In this document: positions 7,724-14,027 of the stretch, piece after piece
Numbering within the stretch: position 1 is the first letter of the stretch
Layout of the letters: each line of letters begins with the position of its first letter
From: Candidatus Dojkabacteria bacterium
GTDB lineage: Bacteria; Patescibacteriota; Dojkabacteria; J137
NCBI GenBank assembly: GCA_003694175.1
Contig: RFKV01000084.1
Span: 1-14,087 of the forward strand
Length of the DNA stretch: 14,087 nt
Direction of reading: 5' to 3'
Program-made: the position numbers and the translations under genes
Notes under the pieces: generated by a model
The model's input: only the letters and a program-made list of their open reading frames with translations
The model's database searches: none
What the model was told of the DNA's origin: nothing

Positions 7724-7737
7724 GTTTGAATCCAAAA

Positions 7738-7758
7738 ACAAATAAACTTATAAATTTA
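7738..7758. repeat. AT-rich element shared with the sortase upstream region (copy 1)
   Basis: ACAAATAAACTTA (7738-7750) followed by T and AAATTTA recurs upstream of the sortase gene at 8778-8797, where only the single T is missing. Positions 7743-7758 also form an imperfect 16-bp palindrome. This copy lies about 15 nt upstream of the gpmI -35 hexamer. It could be an operator or an UP-like AT tract; chance is not excluded. The rest of the gap up to 7865 holds only a loose inverted repeat, GTTTCAA/TTGAAAC (7817-7823, 7842-7848), without a T-run. Confidence 0.35.
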
Positions 7759-7865
7759 ATTTGATCACATGGATTTTCTGCCTAATTCTAATTTTAACCA
7801 AAAGTTCACTCTAAAGGTTTCAAGATCAAGTTCTTCAACAATTGAAACACTTCGAGATTACATAG

Positions 7866-8750
7866 TTATTTCACTCTCTTAGCAAGTACCACAAATCGTT
7901 GAGCGTTTGAGTATAGTGGATGACACGTTACTATTTTAATAAGATCCTCATTTGGAGATATGCTGTATATTAGCGGATCCTCTGCACTAAAAATATTTGT
8001 GCCTACGACTTTATATTTCAACTCAACTCCGTCAACTCTAACGAAAACATCATCTCCTTTTTTAACTGAATCAAGATACCAACAACTTCTCGGATCATAT
8101 GGACCAAAGTGACGTCTGTGGCATAACATTACAACTTCACCCTTTCCTAGAGTATGTGAAGTCGGAGATATCCAAAAGCCCTTGTTTAGTAACTCTTCAC
8201 TGTTATATCCTTGATAGGCTGGGCTAGAAATTCGTGCTTTTGGGATACTAATTGAAATGTCTGAAACATTGATTGCCTTTGATGGATTGGCTAGGGCTAA
8301 AAGTTTTGCATCATCTAAGATTGCATCTGGAAAATACTTTTTGTCATACTCTACTTTTCTTATTTCTGGTATCACAAAATTGTAATTAAGATCTGATGAT
8401 GAACTAGCCACCAAGCCAGTAGACTGATTGCTTTTTTCCCCATCTTTGTTTTCGTCACTTTTTGCGGGTGGTTTATCTTGTTTAGGTGTGTTATCAGCTT
8501 TAGCTTTTGAAGCGTCCTGCAAGGCATCGTTATTTGACATACTATCACCTGATACGTCAGCATCAACATCAAAATTGTAGTCTGTACTACTTACTTTAAA
8601 TAAGTAAGTTGTTTTAGACAATACCTCGTTTAAAGCAGGTCCAACGGTATCTAGAATATTTTTGACTAAGGCAAGTAACATCACGGCACAGACAAGAACG
8701 ATGCCTACAAGTATCACCATTGTGCTTCTTTCTTCTTTCGGTGCTTCCAT
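7866..8750 (-). CDS. membrane-anchored sortase family transpeptidase
   Basis: Sortases cleave a C-terminal sorting signal on secreted proteins and attach them to the cell surface or to pilin partners. Residues 1-10 are cytoplasmic and 11-29 form a single membrane anchor. Residues about 55-120 are a hydrophilic linker rich in Asp, Lys and Ser. The sortase beta-barrel follows (about 160-294). The catalytic triad can be assigned as His211 (LCHRRHF), Cys276 (IVTCHP) and Arg285 (NAQRFVV). The family usually has Gly before the catalytic His; here it is Cys210, a visible oddity. The barrel resembles class D/E enzymes, but I would not fix the class. The ATG at 8748-8750 has no Shine-Dalgarno sequence; a TATAAT lies 23 nt upstream. 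No protein with an LPxTG-like signal is seen in the window, so its substrates are elsewhere. Confidence 0.88.
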   Translation of the reverse strand: MEAPKEERSTMVILVGIVLVCAVMLLALVKNILDTVGPALNEVLSKTTYLFKVSSTDYNFDVDADVSGDSMSNNDALQDASKAKADNTPKQDKPPAKSDENKDGEKSNQSTGLVASSSSDLNYNFVIPEIRKVEYDKKYFPDAILDDAKLLALANPSKAINVSDISISIPKARISSPAYQGYNSEELLNKGFWISPTSHTLGKGEVVMLCHRRHFGPYDPRSCWYLDSVKKGDDVFVRVDGVELKYKVVGTNIFSAEDPLIYSISPNEDLIKIVTCHPLYSNAQRFVVLAKRVK

Positions 8751-8772
8751 AGTTATAAAATCTTATGAATGT

Positions 8773-8778
8773 ATTATA
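8773..8778 (-). promoter_or_regulatory. -10 element of the sortase gene
   Basis: A perfect TATAAT on the - strand, 22 nt before the start codon. The -35 position (near 8796-8801, GGAATA) is poor. The second copy of the shared AT-rich element (8778-8797) fills the spacer, so a protein bound there would block or shape this promoter. Confidence 0.45.
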
Positions 8779-8797
8779 CAAATAAACTTAAAATTTA
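8778..8797. repeat. AT-rich element shared with the gpmI upstream region (copy 2)
   Basis: ACAAATAAACTTA followed by AAATTTA matches positions 7738-7758 except for one missing T, in the same orientation relative to the downstream - strand gene. It overlaps the spacer of the sortase promoter and lies 9 nt before the -10 of the divergent gene. Confidence 0.35.
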
Positions 8798-8805
8798 TTC
8801 CGTAA

Positions 8806-8811
8806 TATAAT
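8806..8811 (+). promoter_or_regulatory. -10 element of the PEP-synthase-like gene
   Basis: A perfect TATAAT on the + strand, about 45 nt before the first possible ATG (8856) and 71 nt before the ATG with a ribosome binding site (8883). No clear -35 is present. Together with the sortase -10 it makes the 105-nt gap a divergent promoter region. Confidence 0.45.
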
Positions 8812-8882
8812 GACTGGTATAAAAAACACATTGATTTGCACTACCGAAATTAGTAATGTATATTTCTCAAGGACTTAAATTT

Positions 8883-10979
8883 ATGAAACTTATTGGAAAA
8901 CGGCTTAAATATATACTGGAAAATTCTTCCTTGAATTCAAATCTGAAAGTAGATCATTATGGGAGAGAGGCTGTTTTAGCAGGTTACACAATTGGCCTGA
9001 AAGTTAAACATTCAAAAGGGTTTGTGATCTCATCTTTTGCTTTTGATGATTATATATTAGAAAGTGGGCTTGCAGGAAAGATTACAAAAATACTTTCTAC
9101 AGTACGTCCACTAATAAAAGAATCTGCTAGAGATGCATCTGAGCAGATCACTAATCTAATTTTCTCATCTGAAATACCAGAAACATTGTTAAAAGAATAT
9201 GAACAAGTTGTTGGAAGGTTGTTTTCATCACTTGAAAACGTGGCGCTTAAAATAAGGATTTCCCATGTTATGCCTGAGTACGTAGTTCCCAACGATAACT
9301 TCGAGTTATTTTTTCTAAGTTCTGTTAACTCTTTTGCTACATCCTTAAAGAGATCTATATCAGAAATTTTTTCCACAGAAGCCATAGAACTGAGAGTAAA
9401 TTCATACTACAAAGGAGTTATTACTTCTGCCTTTTTGGTGCAACTTGTACAAAAGCCTGAAATTAGTGGAAGGGTATTTTTCGAGTCTAGAAATAGCATA
9501 GCTATCGAAGCTTATTATGGCATTACAAAGCCAGATAATTTTGTTGATACTTACAGGTATGATGTTTCCTTAAACAAGATTGTGGAAAGAAATGTATATC
9601 CTCAAGTTTTCATGGACATATTCAATGGTGTTGATGAAAAAGGACGTATTAAAAAGAGCACGGTTGAAGTATCCAAAGAATGGCAATCTTCACAAAAGCT
9701 TGTTGATAGGTTTCAGACAGAGATTTTTAGTTCCTTTCTGGAAATACATAAGAAGTTACATAAACCGATTTGTTTAGACTTTCTGGTTTGTTCTGGTGAG
9801 ATTTTTATAGATAAAATCGAAGTGATGAGCTCATACGACAATAAAGTTCAAGAAGTAGATACCTATGTGATGTCTCAACTTAAGATGGATGAGCAATCTA
9901 CAACTACAGTAAAAGACCAAAAAGATCAAAAAGACCAAAATGATCAAAAAGAAAAAGAACCTTCGATTTCTGAATTAGTTGAAGAGATTAACGCAGTTGT
10001 TAAAGGACAAAAAGGACAACTTGAATTAAGTGAAGTAGGCGTCGATATTCCCCGGAAGGAGAGTTTAGAAATTTTTCTGGATATTGATGATGATGAAGTA
10101 CCCCACAATGTTGCATATAGAAGGTCATACAGTGAAGTATCAGAACTTGAGGTTAAAGATAGAATATTTGAAACTGACCTGTATCTGGAGCTTTCAAGAT
10201 TAACAGCTTCTAGGATCTCTGCACTTAGAATTTTTGTGGGTTCACTAGTTGATGGCACTGAACTGATTCTTTCTCACGGTGTTCTTCCTGAAGAAGTTTC
10301 AGATGTAGCTGAAAAAACAAATCTGATTGACAAGTTTGCACTACATATTTTTACAGCATCAAAATCGGTAAAAAAATGTGTATATATAATTTCTGATATG
10401 GGCGAGTCTGAATTTAACTTACTAGGAAGAGACGCTGTGTACAGCACCGGCGAGGAAAGATTACTTAGAGTTCCTGAGTCTCTGGAATTTGAGGCATCAG
10501 TGATTAAGAGATCAAGAAATGTGTATAATGTAAGAAACATAAGCATATGTATACCTTCAGTTAGAAGTATTAAGTCGATATCAGAAATCAAAAGAGCACT
10601 TTATTCTAAGGGAATAAGAAGAAGTTCAAACTTAGAAATTTTTGCCGAGATTTCTTATCCGTCGGTTATTTTTCAACTTCAGCAGATAAATTCTGAGTTG
10701 GTAGATGGAATAGTTTTAAATCTAAATAAAATGTATGCCTTTTACTATAATAGGCCAAAACCTGACAGAGAAGATTTAGACAAATTTGCGGATATGATTA
10801 ATGATATATCGAAACTGATGTTTGATAAGTCAATAAAATGCTTTATACTAGGGTCAGACATTGATGTAGAATTAGTTGAGTTGATTGATATTTCTAAATT
10901 GGAAGCAATAGTTTTTGCAAACATACCAAATGATGGATTGTTAGAACGCATTTGGCAGAAGGGCAGAAAAGTTAAGTAA
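8883..10979 (+). CDS. degenerate PEP synthase-like protein lacking the phosphohistidine domain
   Basis: The 698-residue product aligns by eye with phosphoenolpyruvate synthase at both ends. Residues about 25-315 resemble the ATP-grasp-like half: YGREAVLAG for the GGKGANLAE loop, GFVISSFAF for GFVITTEAY, ISGRVFFES for VSGVMFT, IAIEAYYG for IVIEASWG, and LDFLVCSGEIFI for the region ending in LQSRP. Residues about 440-690 resemble the PEP-binding barrel: YIISDMGESEFNLLG, ICIPSVRSI, FAEISYPS. The phosphohistidine swivel domain (GGMTCHAAI-type motif) is absent; an acidic Lys/Gln-rich linker (about 331-420) takes its place. AVRSSATAED, NDLTQ and the CGQ cysteine of the active enzyme are not conserved. 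It therefore probably cannot make PEP, and its real role is unknown. AAGGA at 8869-8873 lies 9 nt before the ATG at 8883, so I prefer it to the in-frame ATG at 8856. Confidence 0.75.
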   Translation: MKLIGKRLKYILENSSLNSNLKVDHYGREAVLAGYTIGLKVKHSKGFVISSFAFDDYILESGLAGKITKILSTVRPLIKESARDASEQITNLIFSSEIPETLLKEYEQVVGRLFSSLENVALKIRISHVMPEYVVPNDNFELFFLSSVNSFATSLKRSISEIFSTEAIELRVNSYYKGVITSAFLVQLVQKPEISGRVFFESRNSIAIEAYYGITKPDNFVDTYRYDVSLNKIVERNVYPQVFMDIFNGVDEKGRIKKSTVEVSKEWQSSQKLVDRFQTEIFSSFLEIHKKLHKPICLDFLVCSGEIFIDKIEVMSSYDNKVQEVDTYVMSQLKMDEQSTTTVKDQKDQKDQNDQKEKEPSISELVEEINAVVKGQKGQLELSEVGVDIPRKESLEIFLDIDDDEVPHNVAYRRSYSEVSELEVKDRIFETDLYLELSRLTASRISALRIFVGSLVDGTELILSHGVLPEEVSDVAEKTNLIDKFALHIFTASKSVKKCVYIISDMGESEFNLLGRDAVYSTGEERLLRVPESLEFEASVIKRSRNVYNVRNISICIPSVRSIKSISEIKRALYSKGIRRSSNLEIFAEISYPSVIFQLQQINSELVDGIVLNLNKMYAFYYNRPKPDREDLDKFADMINDISKLMFDKSIKCFILGSDIDVELVELIDISKLEAIVFANIPNDGLLERIWQKGRKVK
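9915..9950 (+). repeat. in-frame tandem repeat encoding Asp-Gln-Lys units
   Basis: Four 9-nt units (GACCAAAAA, GATCAAAAA, GACCAAAAT, GATCAAAAA) encode DQK, DQK, DQN, DQK. Because Asp codons alternate GAC/GAT, the true unit is 18 bp, duplicated with a single A-to-T change. A related short repeat, GGACAAAAA then GGACAA, encoding KGQKGQ, lies about 50 nt further on. It sits in the linker of the PEP-synthase-like protein, where length change would be tolerated. Confidence 0.85.
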
Positions 10980-10991
10980 GATCTTAAAATT

Positions 10992-11000
10992 TGTTATAAT
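10992..11000 (+). promoter_or_regulatory. extended -10 promoter of tRNA-Lys
   Basis: TGTTATAAT is a perfect extended -10 element, starting 13 nt after the stop codon of the preceding gene and ending 15 nt before the tRNA 5' end. No -35 match is visible. It probably also drives the gene that follows the tRNA, because no room for another promoter exists between them. Confidence 0.6.
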
Positions 11001-11015
11001 TTGAAAAATTTAGTA

Positions 11016-11087
11016 GGGTTGGTAGCTCAATGGTAGAGCAGTGGCCTTTTAAGCCATTGGTTGAGGGTTCGAGCCCCTCCCATCCCA
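11016..11087 (+). tRNA. tRNA-Lys (anticodon TTT)
   Basis: This 72-nt class I tRNA reads AAA/AAG. The acceptor stem is GGGTTGG (11016-11022) with CCATCCC (11080-11086), giving six pairs and one U-U mismatch at position 4-69. The D-arm is GCTC-AATGGTA-GAGC, the anticodon stem GTGGC/GCCAT (first pair G-U) with loop CTTTTAA and anticodon TTT at 11048-11050, the variable loop TGGTT, and the T-arm GAGGG-TTCGAGC-CCCTC. The discriminator is A11087. CCA is not encoded. The invariant T-loop and D-loop bases are intact, so it is probably functional despite the mismatch. Confidence 0.94.
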
Positions 11088-11095
11088 TTTTTGAC

Positions 11096-11923
11096 ATGAG
11101 AAAAATTTTTTACCTAGCAATTCTTTTTGTTGTTTTCTCTGGTGTTTTTCTAGTTAGCCTGCTGTCGGGGGGTGGCATAAACCCTGAACTGATTCCCGTG
11201 GCGTTGTTTTCCAACGATTTAAGCTCAACATCATTAAACAAATATGGTCATGAAGATGTTCGAGACTTAGCCAAGGAAAAGTTAAGCTACAAGTTTTTTG
11301 ATGCCGATGGTGTGATTATATATAAATTCCCAAAAACAAATGTAGACATAAATTATTACCATAACAGCAGTTTTCAAAGTTTAAAAGACTTTAGTATAAA
11401 GAAAAATCTTTACTTAGCAATAAATGGTGGGTATTTCTTGAAAGATTTTTCTCACGCGGGTTTATTCGTTTTGGAGGGGAAAACAGTTGTTAAATTAGCA
11501 TCATTAGACAAGCAGATTAATGGAGTTGTATCCAAGCGTTCTGGAAAAATTATGATTGAATCATTAGAACAAATCAAAAGTTATGATAATTTAGATTTTG
11601 CTTTTCAAACAGGTCCGATTTTTGTGAAAGAAGGAAGGGTTTTAGATCAAGATATAAACCAATCACTTAATGGAAAGGGTGAGTACAATAGAAGCTTTTT
11701 TGGTTTAGATAACGAAAGCATCTACATCGGCTATTCGTCAAAAAAAATTATACTAAATAAACTAGGTGAGATAATTGTTCAAAATATAGACTCTTCAGAT
11801 CTCGTGGTAATAAATTTGGATGGTGGTTCATCTACTTCTTTCTTCTCGGCAGAAAGTTCAAATGACTCATTTCGCACATCAAAACAGTTACCTTTCATTT
11901 TAGGAGTCATTCTCAAGCAGTAG
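11096..11923 (+). CDS. secreted phosphodiester glycosidase-like (NAGPA domain) protein
   Basis: The 275-residue product begins with MRKIF and a hydrophobic stretch (about 4-23), which is a signal peptide or an N-terminal anchor, so the protein acts outside the membrane. The rest matches the NAGPA/DUF2233 fold: LAINGGYF (107-114), GLFVLEGK (122-129), FAFQTGPIFVKEGRVL (168-183), NRSFFGLDNESIYI (198-211) and VINLDGGSSTSFF (238-250). Family members act on sugar phosphodiesters in glycoconjugates or exopolysaccharide; the substrate here is unknown. The frame is open upstream to 11030, but those 22 codons lie in the tRNA-Lys gene, so I start at ATG 11096. That leaves only 8 nt after the tRNA and no ribosome binding site. 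Its last 24 nt overlap the convergent folD gene. Confidence 0.85.
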   Translation: MRKIFYLAILFVVFSGVFLVSLLSGGGINPELIPVALFSNDLSSTSLNKYGHEDVRDLAKEKLSYKFFDADGVIIYKFPKTNVDINYYHNSSFQSLKDFSIKKNLYLAINGGYFLKDFSHAGLFVLEGKTVVKLASLDKQINGVVSKRSGKIMIESLEQIKSYDNLDFAFQTGPIFVKEGRVLDQDINQSLNGKGEYNRSFFGLDNESIYIGYSSKKIILNKLGEIIVQNIDSSDLVVINLDGGSSTSFFSAESSNDSFRTSKQLPFILGVILKQ

Positions 11924-12745
11924 CTTGCACAAATTATAAAATACACACGATACTGTAACTGGTCCGACCCCTCCAGGTACAGGGGTAATGTTAATATTTA
12001 GATTAGATACGTTTTCGTCCCACCTTATGTCCCCAAAAATCTTATTGCCTTCTTTCTCACTTGTGATATCTATGCATGTACTTCCTTCTTTGAGTAAGTT
12101 GATTGGAAAAAGTTTTGTTTTACCTGTTGCAGTAATTAATATATCACATTCGGCGATCTCTCGTTCTATTTTATCTGATTGTTCATTTAAAACTAAAACC
12201 GAGGCATTCCTTCTAGAAAAGTACACTGCTAAAGGAAGCCCAATCAAATTGGAGTTGTTGACTATGACAATTTTTTTTCTTTCATAACTTTCAATTTGAA
12301 CTTCTTTCAAACATTCCACAGTAGCTTGAGCTGCAGCAGGAAGTAATGGCTCACTTTCTGTGAAAATTTTTGCTAAAGATGTCTCAGACAGACAGTCAAT
12401 ATCTTTTTTGTGAGATATGGAATTCAAAATTTTTGTTCTTTCATTTTCTAGGTGTTCATAAAGTGGTAATTGTACGATTATCCCGTGGCAGCTTGAGTTA
12501 TAATTGAGTTCCTGAATCGTCCTTAATAAATCATCACTACAACAGTTTGCAGAGAAATTAATTATCTCGCAATTTACACCGATTTCGTCTGCCTTTTTTT
12601 TCTTAAGTTTAGTATAAGTTTTTGAAGAATCACTTTCATTTGCGAGCAAAATAAATATGCTTGGCTTTTTACCAAGCATACTCATCTTTTTTATAATATC
12701 TTTATCTATCCTTTCAGAAATAGACTTTCCCAGAATTAAGTTCAT
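11900..12745 (-). CDS. folD: bifunctional methylenetetrahydrofolate dehydrogenase/cyclohydrolase, divergent
   Basis: FolD converts 5,10-methylene-THF to 10-formyl-THF through methenyl-THF, supplying one-carbon units in the cytoplasm. The 281-residue length is typical. Visible motifs are Tyr44 and Lys48 in SKTYTKLKKKKADEIGVN (catalytic Tyr-x3-Lys), IIVQLPL (89-95), KKDID with Asp117, LIGLPLAVYF (167-176), CDILITATGK (200-209), GDI (238-240) and the C-terminal signature ITPVPGGVGPVT (253-264). Two normally strong motifs are altered: the PCTP loop reads PAAAQAT, and the dinucleotide-binding GRS reads NNS (163-165), losing the Arg. The cofactor preference may therefore differ. The start ATG overlaps the htrA stop as ATGA, and GAGGGGG abuts it, so translation is probably coupled. 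The 3' end overlaps the convergent glycosidase-like gene by 24 nt. Confidence 0.92.
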   Translation of the reverse strand: MNLILGKSISERIDKDIIKKMSMLGKKPSIFILLANESDSSKTYTKLKKKKADEIGVNCEIINFSANCCSDDLLRTIQELNYNSSCHGIIVQLPLYEHLENERTKILNSISHKKDIDCLSETSLAKIFTESEPLLPAAAQATVECLKEVQIESYERKKIVIVNNSNLIGLPLAVYFSRRNASVLVLNEQSDKIEREIAECDILITATGKTKLFPINLLKEGSTCIDITSEKEGNKIFGDIRWDENVSNLNINITPVPGGVGPVTVSCVFYNLCKLLLENDS

Positions 12746-13959
12746 CCCCCTCTAAACCTTTCCAACTTGATCTTAACATTTTTCTCTTGACCTTTTGAAA
12801 GGTATTTAACATCAATTATATCTCCAAATCTTAGGTTTTGTATGAGTCGTGGTAGTGTATTTTTTTCGTTGTCTATCTTTTGACCATTTATTTCAAGAAT
12901 TATGTCGTTTTCCATTAATCCTGCCTTGTCTGCAGGACTTCCGGGTATTACGGCTATCTCGTTTTTGTTTTGTCCTCTTTGTATCAATGCACCGTAATCT
13001 ACACTCAAATTATTTAATCTTGCTACCTCTTTATTTATTGGTATAAACCTCACTCCAAGTCTTGGTCTTTCAATAGTACCATCTTTTTTTAGTCTCTCTA
13101 ATAAGTCTATTACTAAAGATGACGGAATTGCAAAACCTATATTTTCTGCGTTTCCTGCCACAGCAACATTAACACCTATGACATTCCCATCAATGTCCAA
13201 AAGCGGCCCTCCAGAATTTCCCTGATTTATACCCGCATCAGTTTGTATAAGTCCCGTTAGTCTTTCGGATTGTGTTCTACTTGCATTCATTGCTACTATA
13301 TCCCTTTGCAGCCCAGATATAACGCCAACTGTCACTGTATTTGAAAATTCTCCCAGAGCGTTACCAACTGCGATTGCAGTTTGACCAAGTTTCAAATTAT
13401 CTGAACTTCCGAGTGGTAGAAATTCATAGTTGTTCCCATCTATTTTGAGGAAGGCTATGTCCAAAATTGTATCTCTTGCTATTACCTTGGCCTCTTTTTT
13501 GGTTTTGTCGTTGAAAATAACTGTGTAGGACGCACTTTCATCCTCTACAACGTGTCTATTGGTGACAATCATACCATCGGAACTAACTAAAAATCCGGTG
13601 CCAGCACCGACCTGCCTCTCTTCTGTACCTATCTTCCTTCTTTGAGGGATTCTAAACCCAAAAAAATCCCAGAAAGGATCATCTCCAAGAGGAGAGCTCC
13701 AAAATTCCTCATATTTTGGCAACTCTTTGGTTATTATCACACTCACTACAGCTTTATTTGCTTTCTCTGATACCCTGATTAATGCAGATTCTTGTTCTAC
13801 TACTTGTATGGGTTTCCTTATAACCCCGCCAGCTATTTGTTCGCTTGAGTTACTCGCAATTCTGTATCCCACAAAAGCACCTATGAAACCCAAGACTGGA
13901 GTAACCGTAAGTACTAATATTATGAAGAATAAAAATAAAAACGTCTTCAATTTAGCCAT
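12742..13959 (-). CDS. htrA: HtrA/DegP-type serine protease with one PDZ domain
   Basis: This membrane-anchored protease degrades or refolds misfolded exported proteins. Counting from the ATG at 13957-13959 (405 residues), a transmembrane anchor spans about 5-30 with the catalytic part outside the membrane. The trypsin-like domain has the triad His136 (TNRHVVED), Asp167 (ILDIAFLKI) and Ser249 (NQGNSGGPL). One PDZ domain occupies about 298-403, with the carboxylate-binding stretch near LGVRF and the core GSPADKAGLMENDIILEINGQ. An insert rich in Trp and Phe (about 85-105) precedes the first strand, as in many HtrA proteins with an LA loop. A TTG two codons upstream (13965) is an alternative start; neither has a ribosome binding site. 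The stop TGA overlaps the folD ATG. An 11-bp tandem repeat lies 47-68 nt upstream of the ATG and may be a control site. Confidence 0.94.
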   Translation of the reverse strand: MAKLKTFLFLFFIILVLTVTPVLGFIGAFVGYRIASNSSEQIAGGVIRKPIQVVEQESALIRVSEKANKAVVSVIITKELPKYEEFWSSPLGDDPFWDFFGFRIPQRRKIGTEERQVGAGTGFLVSSDGMIVTNRHVVEDESASYTVIFNDKTKKEAKVIARDTILDIAFLKIDGNNYEFLPLGSSDNLKLGQTAIAVGNALGEFSNTVTVGVISGLQRDIVAMNASRTQSERLTGLIQTDAGINQGNSGGPLLDIDGNVIGVNVAVAGNAENIGFAIPSSLVIDLLERLKKDGTIERPRLGVRFIPINKEVARLNNLSVDYGALIQRGQNKNEIAVIPGSPADKAGLMENDIILEINGQKIDNEKNTLPRLIQNLRFGDIIDVKYLSKGQEKNVKIKLERFRGG

Positions 13960-14005
13960 AGTCAAAAACGCAACAAAAAATACAGATCTAAAGGTTTAAT
14001 TATTT

Positions 14006-14027
14006 TTTCTAACTAATTTCTAACTAA
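14006..14027 (-). repeat. 11-bp tandem direct repeat upstream of htrA
   Basis: Read towards htrA, the sequence is TTAGTTAGAAA twice without a gap (14027-14017, then 14016-14006). The period equals one helical turn, so a dimeric protein could contact both halves on one DNA face. OmpR/PhoB-type response regulators bind such 11-bp direct repeats, and htrA genes are often controlled by envelope-stress two-component systems. No such regulator is in the window. No convincing -35/-10 pair was found between it and the gene, and 13960-14087 contains no other feature. Confidence 0.4.

Noticed and set aside
9050..10951. Several antisense frames of 68-111 codons inside the PEP-synthase-like gene
   Set aside because: They are Ser/Ile/Leu-rich shadows of the coding strand, without ribosome binding sites or recognisable domains.
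11030..11095. 22-codon N-terminal extension of the glycosidase-like protein
   Set aside because: These codons are tRNA-Lys sequence; a proper signal peptide starts at the ATG at 11096.
171..13965. Alternative genetic code with TGA as glycine
   Set aside because: tag and htrA end at TGA at family-typical lengths, and no in-frame TGA interrupts any conserved gene.
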